DNA of 64,000 nucleotides from Runella sp. MFBS21. Its GTDB lineage: Bacteria; Bacteroidota; Bacteroidia; Cytophagales; Spirosomataceae. Numbering within the stretch: the first letter of the stretch is position 1; each line of letters opens with the position of its first letter. The notes beneath the pieces are model-generated. The model saw only the letters and a program-made list of their open reading frames with translations, had not been told where the DNA came from and did no database searches. Location: assembly GCF_029433105.1 (NCBI RefSeq), contig NZ_JARNTW010000025.1, positions 30,222 through 94,221 of the forward strand, written 5' to 3'. Of this stretch, positions 9,908 through 20,100 are shown one piece after another. The translations under genes and the position numbers were made by a program.

Positions 9908-11173
9908 ATGGTCTCTTCTTCTGCTATTATTCTAGAACAAGTTTCAAAAACAACCATTCAATTGATTTTAAGGGAACCATTCTATGGCCACTTTTTTACA
10001 GGTATTATCAGAGAGGTATCTTCCTACGTACCCACTATGGCGATAGGAACTACGTCTAACAGAATGCTACAACTTTACATTAATCCACAATTTTGGGAAT
10101 ATGAACTAGATACGCCAGAGCTTAGATATGGATTGTTGAAGCATGAGATTCTTCACATAGTGTTAAAACATATTTTTCAAATTGGAAAGTACTCCAATAA
10201 GAAGATATTTAATATCGCTGCCGATATAGTAGTAAATCAATATATAGAAAAAAAACAATTACCAGAGGGCGCCGTGTTGATAAGTGATTTTTCGAGTTTA
10301 TCATTGGAGTTGAATAAAGACGTAGGGTACTATTATGAAAAATTGATAAAGGAATGGAATGATATTGGGAGTTTTTTAGGTGTAGAAAGCAATGCTTACG
10401 AAAAACTACCAAGCCAACAGAAGAAATTTGTTGATTTAATGAATAAAGGTGGATGGCAGTTTGAAATGCACGACTCATGGATAACAGATTTACAAAAGCT
10501 GCCGGAATCAGACAAGAAAATAATTGAAAGGTTACTGATAAAAATCATTGACACTTCTGTTAAAAGAGTAGGTCCAAAATATATAGGAACTCTTCCTGCT
10601 GGAGTACAATATCAAATAGAACAAATTATGGAATCTATGGCTCCTTCTTTTGATTGGAAGAGAGCTTTAAGGATATTTGCTGGAAATAGTACTCGTACCT
10701 ATATCAAAAATACAATTAGTAAGCCCTCTAAGAGATATGGTAGTGTACCAGGGATTAAAATCAAAAATAGAAAGAAAATTTTAGTAGCCATTGATACTTC
10801 AAGGAGTATTGATTTAGAAGAGTTAATGGAATTTTTTAGTGAACTTTATTATATTTGGAGGCAAAAAACGGAAATATGTGTGGTTGAGTGTGATACAAAA
10901 ATACATAATACTTATATGTATAAAGGCCAACTACCTAATACAGTTCATGGAAGAGGAGGTACTAACTTTAATGAGCCTATTGCTTATGCAAATGAGAAAT
11001 ATATAGCTGACGCAATTATATATTTTACTGATGGATTTGGGAATACTCCAGTTGTTAAAAATAGAAAACCTATTATGTGGGTAATAAGCTCTAAAGGGAT
11101 AAATAACACAAATGTACTTTGGGACTCATTAAGTGGACAAAAAATAAAAATTCACAAAAAAATATCAATTTAG
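9908..11173 (+). CDS. VWA protein with N-terminal metallopeptidase-like domain (DUF2201 type)
   Basis: 421 residues. The N-terminal half resembles the putative metallopeptidase domain that precedes VWA in this family: HEILHIVLKH at 79-88 is a full HExxH zinc motif. The C-terminal third is a von Willebrand A domain with an intact MIDAS: DTSRS (296-300), Thr352 in GRGGTNF, and Asp375 in FTDGFG. Such proteins work with a MoxR AAA+ ATPase, which follows after a single base (11175), so the two are translationally linked. By analogy with RavA-ViaA, NorQ-NorD and CbbQ-CbbO the pair should remodel or metallate a client protein. The gene is visibly more A/T-rich than pgi. No signal peptide, so cytoplasmic. 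Confidence 0.82.
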   Translation: MVSSSAIILEQVSKTTIQLILREPFYGHFFTGIIREVSSYVPTMAIGTTSNRMLQLYINPQFWEYELDTPELRYGLLKHEILHIVLKHIFQIGKYSNKKIFNIAADIVVNQYIEKKQLPEGAVLISDFSSLSLELNKDVGYYYEKLIKEWNDIGSFLGVESNAYEKLPSQQKKFVDLMNKGGWQFEMHDSWITDLQKLPESDKKIIERLLIKIIDTSVKRVGPKYIGTLPAGVQYQIEQIMESMAPSFDWKRALRIFAGNSTRTYIKNTISKPSKRYGSVPGIKIKNRKKILVAIDTSRSIDLEELMEFFSELYYIWRQKTEICVVECDTKIHNTYMYKGQLPNTVHGRGGTNFNEPIAYANEKYIADAIIYFTDGFGNTPVVKNRKPIMWVISSKGINNTNVLWDSLSGQKIKIHKKISI

Positions 11174-11174
11174 T

Positions 11175-12275
11175 ATGCATAGCTATACATTTTATGGAAC
11201 AAAAACAAAAGCTGATGAAGTAATCCAGTTTGTGAACCATGTTTTAACAGTAAATTTAGAACTTGAAAAACAAAATAGGAAAAAAACACCAGTTTGTATA
11301 TGGGGGCGTCATGGTATTGGCAAAACTGAAATTGTAGAAGCTATTGCCAAAGAACGAAATTTTGATTTTGCTTATATTGCCCCTGCTCAATTTGAAGAAA
11401 TGGGAGATTTGTTAGGGATGCCAAGTGTTGAGAATGGCCGTACGGTGTTTCGTTCGCCAGAATGGGTTCCAACAGAGGCGGGGCCAGGCATCCTTCTTAT
11501 TGATGACGTGAATAGGGCTGATGAACGTATATTGAGAGGAATTATGCAATTGCTTCAAAATTTTGAGTTGGTAAGTTGGAAGCTCCCTCCTTTGTGGCAA
11601 ATAATTCTTACTGCCAATCCAGACGGCGGAGACTATTCGGTAACTCCAATGGATGATGCAATGCTGACTCGAATGCTTCATATCTCTTTGGAGTTTGATG
11701 TGAAAGAATGGGCTAAATGGGCTGAAAAATCAAAAATTGATCCCAGAGGGATAAACTTTGTACTGTTGTATCCCGAAATTGTAACAGGGAATCGCACAAC
11801 TCCACGTACATTAGTCCAATTTTTTGACACTATAAAAGACATAGATGATTTATATGAAAACCTTCCATTAGTTCAGCTTCTTGCCGATTCTTGCCTTGAT
11901 ACTAACACAGTTACATCTTTTATCAATTTTGTAAATAATAACCTAGGTGAACTAATTAGCCCCGAAGAAATATTGAATGCTAAAAACTTTGAACGTGTAG
12001 TTTTATCACCTCTTAAAGAAATAATATTTAAAGAAACTATTCGTGTTGATATTATTGCTACAATATGCACTAGATTGATTAACTATTTGACTATAAATAA
12101 TCTAAAACTCACCAAAGAACAATTAGAGAATGTAAAATCTTTTATCAAAATGGAGTTTATTCCAAATGATATTCGATTGACAATGGCACAAGACTTAGTC
12201 GCTTTTGGTAATCCCTCATTGAAAATGATATTAACTGACCCAGAAATATCAAAATTTATTTTAAGAAAAATGTAA
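11175..12275 (+). CDS. MoxR-family AAA+ ATPase
   Basis: 366 residues, beginning one base after the VWA gene. AAA+ core: Walker A GRHGIGKT at 44-51, Walker B ILLIDDVNRAD around 106-116 with the DD pair, sensor-1 asparagine in ILTANPDGG, and the arginine finger region MLTRMLH. The segment between Walker A and B (QFEEMGDLLGMP..) is the MoxR/dynein-type insertion. The C-terminal 150 residues are helical and specific to this subgroup. It should be the motor of the three-gene cassette, driving the VWA/metallopeptidase partner. A/T-rich like both neighbours. Cytoplasmic. Confidence 0.88.
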   Translation: MHSYTFYGTKTKADEVIQFVNHVLTVNLELEKQNRKKTPVCIWGRHGIGKTEIVEAIAKERNFDFAYIAPAQFEEMGDLLGMPSVENGRTVFRSPEWVPTEAGPGILLIDDVNRADERILRGIMQLLQNFELVSWKLPPLWQIILTANPDGGDYSVTPMDDAMLTRMLHISLEFDVKEWAKWAEKSKIDPRGINFVLLYPEIVTGNRTTPRTLVQFFDTIKDIDDLYENLPLVQLLADSCLDTNTVTSFINFVNNNLGELISPEEILNAKNFERVVLSPLKEIIFKETIRVDIIATICTRLINYLTINNLKLTKEQLENVKSFIKMEFIPNDIRLTMAQDLVAFGNPSLKMILTDPEISKFILRKM

Positions 12276-12314
12276 TTTTTGAAGACAAAATTTAATGCTA
12301 AACCTGCAATAATT

Positions 12315-14678
12315 ATGGAATACATAGATACACGTATGGTGATTGAAAATGTTAATGAATATGATTTAGAAAAGTTGAAAGCAGCTACTGAGTTATCAAT
12401 AACGGATGTTCGGTGCAATATGGACGATATTGAAAGTTTATTGATAGAATGTGAAAGTGAAAACTTGAAAGAACTCACTATTTCTAACCATAACTTAGAG
12501 AATTTACCAAGGAATTTATCTAAATTGAAATCAATTCAAACTCTTTCACTAGGATTAACAAAATTAACATCATTGGGAGTTAGAATTCTTCCTAGTAATA
12601 TTAGGTATCTTAACGTGTTTTCTTCCTTATTGGAGTATATTTCTGAAGAAAATATAGATCATTTAGAAAACTTGTATTCGCTTAACATAAATGCTCCAAT
12701 TAAAGAAGTTGGAGGTATAAGTAAGCTGTGCAAATTGTCGTTTATTTCATTAAAAAATACAGAAATTGAAAGCATTTCTTCTGCATGCCTTTCGAGAGAT
12801 ATTTCTACATTAGAGCTTTTCGAAAATAGTAAATTAAAATTTGTTGATGTAGAATATTTTAAAAAAATGAACTTTTTTAATCTTGAAAATAACTTTAATG
12901 AACTTAGAGTGCTTGGTTTGAAAGAATGTAAATCTTTAAGATATTTGGATATGTCAAATATAAAATATTTTCCTGAAAACTTAGAATATTGCCTGAAGCT
13001 TAGAGTATTTAGATTGAAAAATAGCATTATTGAAGAATGGCCAAATTTGAAAGATGTACTTTGGCGAGTTTCTGATTTGAGCATAAATGGGACAAATTTA
13101 AAAAAACTTTCAGATGACTGGTCATTGTTTTCGAATCTTGAATTCCTGAACTTAGAAAATAATCAGATTGAAGATTTTACGTTTCTTCAATTTGTTCCTC
13201 CGCTGAAATCATCTTTCAATATAAAAGGTAATCCAATGAAAGATGAACTTTTTATGCTTGAAATAAAAAAAACATTGTTATGTTGGGGATTATTTGCTTT
13301 TAAAGCATTGGATAGTCATGAAATTTCATTGTTTATGAGTGCCCTAGCTAAGAGTGGTTTGAGTAGAGAAGACAAAGAATGGTTTTTTTATACTATTAAG
13401 GATAATTTGCCCAATGATATAATTAAGGAGTGGCCTTTGTTTCGCTTGTTACAAGGTTTGAATGTACCATTTAAAGTGATTGCTGATACGACCCTTTCTC
13501 GTTTACAGGAATTGGAATTAAATAAAAAAAGTTATGAGTCTTTTACCAAAGGAAGTGTTTGCTTTTTAGATGGAAATTTTGTTGAAAATAAAAATGAAAT
13601 AAAGGATAAGTTGAATGTACTAGGAATTTCTCTTTCTCGTGTACTCAATGAAAAGGTTACTCACGTTGTTTTAGGGAAAAAGCCGAAGCAGGCTCTAGAG
13701 TATTATAATAAATCTGAGTTTAATTTTATTTTAGAACATCAATTATATCAAGTTATTAAGAAAGTTGGGGAAGAGGATATGTTTTTAATTCAAGAAGCTT
13801 CAGAAGGAGAGACCGTGATGCAAGAAGGAGTTAAGCAACTTTTAAGGAGTACGGACCCAACTTCTGTGAATTTAGGTATAGAAATGCTTAAATCTGGTGG
13901 TTTTACAGATGAAATATTGGAAGAGTTTTTAGTGTTAAGTAAAACTTTTGATGATTCAAAGGTGAGAGCAGATATAAGAAAACTGCTAGAGAAACAAGGT
14001 GTAAATCAATGGTTTGGGATACTAAAAGACAAACACACCTTTGCTGGTATTCAGAATATTGAAGAAAGTGATATAAGGTGGAAATTAGAAAAAATGCTCA
14101 AATTTGTAAGTGAAGAAGAAGTTTATCAATTTGCGAAGCTATTGATGAAATATTGTTATAAAGGTTTTGCATTTGTTTTAGGAAATTATCCGCTGAATAG
14201 TGAACATAGAAAGCATGCACTTTTAAGCCTTACCAAAGGCAATCATCTGGACTTTCATAGTGGCGTTGGGTATCCCCCGAATCGAGACCATTTGGGGAGT
14301 GGACAGCCACGAATAAACATTGAATTTCCTTCAGACCATCCCAATCTTAAACAAATTACTAAAATAGATATGCATGATTGTAAATTTTCGTCTTTGTCAG
14401 AGAATATTGTTTTGTTTGAGAATATAGAAGAATTAGACCTTTCTTATAACTATCTAAAGTCATTGCCTTTGGAAATTAGTAACTTATCTAAGTTAAGAAT
14501 TTTAAATTTATCGTTTAATTCAATTACTAAATTCCCAACCGCATTGGAAAAGCTAGATAGCTTAGAAGTATTGGATTTAAGGTGTAGTGATTATTTTAGT
14601 TTTAATCCAAGAAAAAAAGATATTAAAATACCAAGTAGTTTTACTGAAAAATTGCCGAATTGTAAGGTGCTGTTATAA
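12315..14678 (+). CDS. Leucine-rich-repeat protein with central BRCT-like domain
   Basis: 787 residues from ATG 12315; a TTG start 12 codons earlier, 3 nt after the MoxR stop, is also open. The N-terminal part (about 20-320) is a chain of leucine-rich repeats of the L..L.LS.N.I..L type. Residues about 413-485 look like a BRCT domain: G.VCFLDGNF, then KLNVLGISLSRVLNEKVTHVVLG and a final helix with the FILEHQLY element. A helical, HEAT-like section (about 490-650) follows, and another four LRRs close the protein. LRR plus BRCT suggests recognition of a protein and of a phosphopeptide or DNA end. Third gene of the MoxR-VWA cassette and its likely target-recognition subunit (inference). Very A/T-rich. 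Confidence 0.75.
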   Translation: MEYIDTRMVIENVNEYDLEKLKAATELSITDVRCNMDDIESLLIECESENLKELTISNHNLENLPRNLSKLKSIQTLSLGLTKLTSLGVRILPSNIRYLNVFSSLLEYISEENIDHLENLYSLNINAPIKEVGGISKLCKLSFISLKNTEIESISSACLSRDISTLELFENSKLKFVDVEYFKKMNFFNLENNFNELRVLGLKECKSLRYLDMSNIKYFPENLEYCLKLRVFRLKNSIIEEWPNLKDVLWRVSDLSINGTNLKKLSDDWSLFSNLEFLNLENNQIEDFTFLQFVPPLKSSFNIKGNPMKDELFMLEIKKTLLCWGLFAFKALDSHEISLFMSALAKSGLSREDKEWFFYTIKDNLPNDIIKEWPLFRLLQGLNVPFKVIADTTLSRLQELELNKKSYESFTKGSVCFLDGNFVENKNEIKDKLNVLGISLSRVLNEKVTHVVLGKKPKQALEYYNKSEFNFILEHQLYQVIKKVGEEDMFLIQEASEGETVMQEGVKQLLRSTDPTSVNLGIEMLKSGGFTDEILEEFLVLSKTFDDSKVRADIRKLLEKQGVNQWFGILKDKHTFAGIQNIEESDIRWKLEKMLKFVSEEEVYQFAKLLMKYCYKGFAFVLGNYPLNSEHRKHALLSLTKGNHLDFHSGVGYPPNRDHLGSGQPRINIEFPSDHPNLKQITKIDMHDCKFSSLSENIVLFENIEELDLSYNYLKSLPLEISNLSKLRILNLSFNSITKFPTALEKLDSLEVLDLRCSDYFSFNPRKKDIKIPSSFTEKLPNCKVLL

Positions 14679-14730
14679 GTGCCTAGTGATAAGATATTAA
14701 CTATTTCTGCCTTGGTGTACCCTTCCCTTT

Positions 14731-15885
14731 ATGCCTCCACGCATTGATATTTTTGCGATTGTGATTTTGTTGGGTGTCGTACAAGGCATCTTATTGGGAG
14801 GGCTTTTTCTCACCGGTACTAGAGCCACTTCTGTGGCCAATCGTACTTTGGGGTGGATTATGTGGGCTTATTCAGCGGCTATTTTTGAGATATTTTTGTG
14901 CTATACCAACTATCAATTTCAGACGCTGTGGGCCGATAACTTTGCCGAACCCACCAACTTCCTATTGGCGGTATTGCCTTATTTTTTTGTACATGCCCGC
15001 TTACATGGGCGATTGCCCAAGCACTGGCAATGGCATCTACTTCCGTTTGGGTTTTGGTGTCTCTACTCGATTTTTTGGCAATACCAGTCTTACGATTATA
15101 AATACAACTCTTACATTACGGCTTGGCATCCAGAGCTATCCTACCGCCCATTTACTTATTGGATTCCAGAAGACCCTTTGTACCTGCGCGACCACGTCAA
15201 TGACCTAACTCTCTTTAGTATCTTGATTTATATTGGGTTGAGTTTGAAAGAAGTATATTTATCGTTCAAAAAAAATCAACTACCTTTTTTTACCAGGCAA
15301 ACAGCGGTTCCTCTTACGCAAGTACGCAATTATGTTTTTCTTTTTTGCCTTTTTCCAATGGTCTTTGTAGGAGTCAAACTTAGTTTTCAGAAAGATTTGG
15401 GAGACTATTTACTGGGAAGCTTAGTGACTTTTTACATCTATGCTACAAGCTATCTTACATTGAGTCATTCGGTGTTGTTTCAGGTGGAGAATACGGTAGA
15501 AAACCGAAAAAAATATGAAAAGTCTTCGTTGTCAGAGGATAATGGTGAAGTGATTTTGCAAAAACTACAGACCTATCTCCAAACCCAAAAACCTTATCTC
15601 GAAAACGACCTAACGTTGCCGAAATTGGCTCAGCGATTATCGGTATCTCAGCATCATTTATCGCAGGTACTCAACGACCGCCTTGGACAAAGTTTTTTTG
15701 ATTTGATGGCAAAGTGCCGAGTAGAAGAAGCCCAAAAGCTGCTAACAGATGGGGCACATATGCATCTTAAAATTGACGAAATTGCGGAGCAAGTAGGGTA
15801 TAATTCTACTTCGGCATTTCATACGGCTTTTAAGCGAATTACGGGACAAACGCCCGCCCAATACCGTGCCAAATTCCTGAATTGA
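14731..15885 (+). CDS. AraC-family regulator with membrane sensor domain
   Basis: 384 residues. The N-terminal two thirds are a membrane domain with about seven hydrophobic helices (starting DIFAIVILLGVVQGILLG), a family common in Bacteroidota. The C-terminal 100 residues hold two helix-turn-helix units: LTLPKLAQRLSVSQHHLSQVLN and IDEIAEQVGYNSTSAFHTAFKRITGQTPAQYR, the canonical AraC signature. It should be a one-component, membrane-bound transcription factor; the signal is unknown. It returns to normal base composition after the A/T-rich cassette. Its target could be itself or the neighbouring acetyltransferase 24 nt downstream. Confidence 0.88.
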   Translation: MPPRIDIFAIVILLGVVQGILLGGLFLTGTRATSVANRTLGWIMWAYSAAIFEIFLCYTNYQFQTLWADNFAEPTNFLLAVLPYFFVHARLHGRLPKHWQWHLLPFGFWCLYSIFWQYQSYDYKYNSYITAWHPELSYRPFTYWIPEDPLYLRDHVNDLTLFSILIYIGLSLKEVYLSFKKNQLPFFTRQTAVPLTQVRNYVFLFCLFPMVFVGVKLSFQKDLGDYLLGSLVTFYIYATSYLTLSHSVLFQVENTVENRKKYEKSSLSEDNGEVILQKLQTYLQTQKPYLENDLTLPKLAQRLSVSQHHLSQVLNDRLGQSFFDLMAKCRVEEAQKLLTDGAHMHLKIDEIAEQVGYNSTSAFHTAFKRITGQTPAQYRAKFLN

Positions 15886-15909
15886 GAACTCTAATCTTTC
15901 CTATCGTCT

Positions 15910-16362
15910 ATGCAAGTACGTTTGTTTGATTCACAAATATACCCAGGATTTCCTGAGCACTATCAGGAGATTATGGAAGTGTGGGAAGCTTCTGTGAGAG
16001 CTACGCATCATTTTTTGTTAGAAGCAGATATTCAATATTTTAAGCCTTTGATTCTCAATGAGTTTTTGAAAGCGGTTGATTTGTTTTGTGTCAAAGATAA
16101 TAGCGGAGCGATAGTAGGGTTTATGGGACTGCACGAAGATAACCTAGAAATGCTCTTTATACATCCAAATATGCGCGGAAAAGGTATTGGTAAACTACTG
16201 ACGCAGCGTGCTATTAAGCTTGGAATTTGTAAAGTAGATGTAAATGAGCAAAACCCTGACGCACTGGGTTTTTACCAACGTCAGGGTTTTGAAGTAGTCT
16301 CGCGCTCCGAACTCGACGGCTTAGGAAAACCCTACCCGATTTTACATTTGCGGTTAGCTTGA
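15910..16362 (+). CDS. GNAT-family N-acetyltransferase
   Basis: 150 residues, one GNAT domain. The acetyl-CoA pyrophosphate loop is MRGKGIGKLL (about 93-102), preceded by the beta-bulge strand LEMLFIHPN, and followed by the NPDALGFYQRQGFE motif. The ordering and length resemble the small YjaB-like acetyltransferases. The substrate is unknown; an amine or an amino-sugar is possible. It probably shares a transcript with the AraC gene. Its 3' end overlaps that of the convergent DinB gene by 9 bp. Confidence 0.85.
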   Translation: MQVRLFDSQIYPGFPEHYQEIMEVWEASVRATHHFLLEADIQYFKPLILNEFLKAVDLFCVKDNSGAIVGFMGLHEDNLEMLFIHPNMRGKGIGKLLTQRAIKLGICKVDVNEQNPDALGFYQRQGFEVVSRSELDGLGKPYPILHLRLA

Positions 16363-16875
16363 TTGTGTTTTAACAATTGCTACCGTAACTAACAGCTGCC
16401 CCAGGTGGCGTTGGGTATGCTCAGCTGCATGAAAGAGCAGCCCTATTACTGTAGAGGGGATTTGGGCACGCCCTACACCCCGTATTTCGGTCAGTTGGGC
16501 TATATCAGTATGCCCAAGCTGAAGAAGTGCTTTCTCAATTTGATTACTAAATTTTTGGAATAAACGCTCAAAACTATCAGCTTCTGTTTGGGGTGAACCT
16601 TCGGCAGCAAGCCACTCAAGTTGGATAGGAGAGAGAGCTTCGCCACGCGCGTAGGTAAACAACCTATCCAAAACCCCCGTAAGGTGCTGTAAATGGAAAC
16701 CCACGGAGGCCATCCCTGCTGGACATTGCCAGAGTAGTTGGTTATCAAAACCATGCCCAAGAGCAGCGACTTCTTCGCGTGCTTGTAGCAAAGCATGGGC
16801 TACTGGCTGGAGTAGGGTGGGGATGCTTGGTAGAGGGCCTCTAAGCCATACTTCAAGTTTTTGGGAAGTACTCAT
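16354..16875 (-). CDS. DinB-superfamily protein
   Basis: 173 residues, a four-helix DinB/YfiT-like fold. The metal-binding histidines are visible in GFHLQHLTGVLDR (about residues 59-71) and in the last helix, FHAAEHTQRHLGQ (about 148-160). Members include metal-dependent thiol transferases (bacillithiol, mycothiol) and damage-induced proteins of unknown role. No partner gene narrows it. It is convergent with the GNAT gene and overlaps its last 9 bp. Confidence 0.78.
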   Translation of the reverse strand: MSTSQKLEVWLRGPLPSIPTLLQPVAHALLQAREEVAALGHGFDNQLLWQCPAGMASVGFHLQHLTGVLDRLFTYARGEALSPIQLEWLAAEGSPQTEADSFERLFQKFSNQIEKALLQLGHTDIAQLTEIRGVGRAQIPSTVIGLLFHAAEHTQRHLGQLLVTVAIVKTQSS

Positions 16876-17136
16876 TAAAAAAATAAAATTGGTATTTATA
16901 GATGAAAGAACAGTAAAAATTGAAGTTTTTGGGATTTGTTGGTAAAAATTAAAAATATACCAAAATTATGAATTTGTCAGATAAGAAACTAGGTTAATCA
17001 TTAAGTATGAGTGCTTTGTACTTCTTTATAAGTTAGTTATATTTGGGTCAGAGCAATCACCTCCATTTTTATGATATTCAAATTGGTTCATTTTTTGCAA
17101 TAGCACTTCCATATTTTAATAACTACTTTGGAATAT

Positions 17137-20100
17137 ATGAAAATTTCTTCGACCAACTGGCTTTATTTAGGTTCTATTATGATTATTATGCTAGGGGGTG
17201 TTGTAGGGTATACTTTTTATGATACCATCCAGATGCAGGTGGCCGAAGCAGCATGGAATAAAAAAAAACACGAGGCGATTAATCAAATCGTGACGCTTGA
17301 AAAACTTCTTGTAGATATGGAAACGGGGCAACGAGCCTATCGTAGCACCAACGAAAAAAAATACCTGCTCCCATTCACCCTGGCTCAGTCTCATCTTAAT
17401 CCTACCATCGAAAAACTCTCAGAGCTAGTCAGTGACAATGCCAAACAACTAAATCGCCTTTCTCAGATTGAAATAGTGATTTTGGCAATGCGAAATCTAT
17501 GGAGTACGCAGCCACCTAATTTTGAACAGTATGATAGAAAGGTGGTTACGGAATTTGTGGAGAATGAAAAAAAACAAATGGATAACGTGCGGCGTTTGCT
17601 CAAACAAATGTATGATAATGAGCAACGGATGATTGTGACAAGAGACCAATACATGGTCACTCACGTAAATGAGCTTACTAGGGATAGTATTTGGGGGACC
17701 GTTTTTTTGGGAGTATTAGCGATAATCTTGACGTATTTTTATTATTTAGAGTTTAAAAATAAAGGGATTACGGAGCAACAACTTCAGGAGAATCTACGCG
17801 AGTTGGCCGAACTGAACCAAAGCAGTCGTGAAAAAAATTGGTATCTGAAAGGCCTTACTGTGGTGAATGATGCGATTCAAAACGTGAATGAAGTTGAAGA
17901 ATTAGCCCAAAAAGTACTCAAAGCCCTTACTTTCTATTTAGAACTGCCCGCTGCTGCGTTTTACTGCTACCATCCCGAAACCAAACAACTTGTCTTGAGC
18001 GGTTCGAGTGCTCTTTCACCACAAGCTCCTTACTTTTGTGAAATAGGAGAGGGAATTGTGGGGCAAGCCGCAAAAGAACGGGAGTTGGTGAGTGTTAGAG
18101 CTATTCCAGAATCGTATTGGACTATCAAATCGGCTAGTGGTGAAAAAAAACCTGGTGAAATTCATTGTATACCATTGTGGGTTGGGAAAGAGCTTAAAGG
18201 AGTAATAGAATTAGTTTCTTTTTTTGCTTTAAGTGAGAATCAGCTCAGTTTGCTAAAAAATATCGCAAAAGACATTGCCGCTGCCTTAAATTCTATTCAA
18301 TCGCATTTGCAGATTGTTAATTTGTTGGAACAAGTTCAGTACCAAAAAAGTGTTTTGGAAAACCAACAAGACGAGCTACGTCAAACCAACGAGGAGCTGT
18401 CGCTTCAAGCAGAGCGTCTGCAAGCTTCTGAAGAAGAATTGAGAGTACAAGAAGAAGAACTCCGCCACATCAATACGGAGCTAGAAGAGAAAAATGAAGC
18501 CGTAGAAGTAGCTCGTCAGGCTTTGGCCTTGAAAGCCAAAGAACTCGAAATTACGGGCAAGTATAAGTCTGAGTTTTTGGCTAATATGTCACATGAGTTG
18601 CGAACACCATTGAATAGTGTATTGATTTTGGCCAATTTGTTGAAAGAAAATAAAAACAACAATTTGACTGATAAACAGCTTGAGTATGCCAAGGTAATTC
18701 ATAAATCGGGGTCTGATTTGCTCAACCTTATTAATGATATATTAGACTTGTCGAAAATAGAAGCCGGAAAAATTGAGTTTCAGTACGAACAAGTACCGCT
18801 ACAGGGTATTGTAGAAGATGTTAAACAGTTGTTTCAGGTGGTAGCAGAAGAAAAATCGGTTCAAATGATTACGAAAGTAGATGAAACTTTGCCGAAAAGT
18901 ATTTTTACCGACAAACAGCGTTTACAGCAAATTATCCAAAATCTGCTTTCCAACGCCTTTAAATTTACACCCAAGGGTGGGCAAGTACATTTGACTTTTG
19001 AGCTGACAAATGCTTCCCACCTTTATTTGGAAAGCCCCCTCAACAAGGCTCAAAGACAAATATCCATATCTGTTTCGGATACTGGAATAGGTATTCCTGA
19101 AGACAAGCAAAAACTAATTTTTGAGGCATTTCAGCAAGCCGATGGTGCTACTAACCGTAAATATGGAGGTACTGGTTTGGGGCTTTCGATTATCAAAGAA
19201 TTAGTAAAGCGTATGGGTGGGGAGATTAGACTAGAAAGCGAGATTTCTAAAGGAAGCAAATTTTCGGTGTTTTTGCCGCTTGATTCGTTTGAGCCACCAG
19301 TCACTTCAACGGCACCTGTCCCGCCGATTGAAGAGAAAAAAATCGAAGAAATCGTTCTTTCTAAAGAGATAATTTCACAGACCACTATTACCGACGATCG
19401 GAACAACCTTAAAAATGGGGACCAAATCATGCTTATTATTGAGGATGACCCAGTGTTTGCTAATATAGTGCAGGACTTTGCTAGAACCAAAAACTATAAA
19501 ACTATTGTGGCTCTACAAGGAGATGAAGGGCTTATGTACGCTAAAAAATACAATCCTTCTGCCATTATTCTTGATTTACATCTTCCCGTAGTGGATGGAT
19601 GGAATATTTTGCATTGGCTCAAAAACAATGAAGGTCTCAAAAATATTCCAGTCCATGTGATTTCGGGAGCTGAAGATACTCGGGTGTCTATTGGAGGGGC
19701 ATTGGCTTATATCCAAAAACCAGTCAAAGTACAAGATTTAGAAAAAGTATTTAGTCTTTTGGGTGCTCAGTTAGAGTTAGACCTCAAAAATATTTTGATT
19801 TTGTCGGATGAGCAACGTCAGCAAGGGGATTTGCTGGGCAAAGAAATAGAGGCTCGTTATAGTGATTTGAAAAGCGACTTTGTAAAAAATAATGGGGAAG
19901 CAATCGACAAAATGAACCAGTTGGATTATGATTGCTTGATTGTTGATATGCGCAAAAATCTCCAGAAAGGGATTGAAAACTTGAAAGGACTGCAAGCAGT
20001 CAAACATCCGAAATCTCTACCTGTAATCGTTTATATAGCCGAAGACCTCAGTCCCGCTACTGACCGTCAATTGCACCGTTTAGCCAATGTAGTGATTAGA

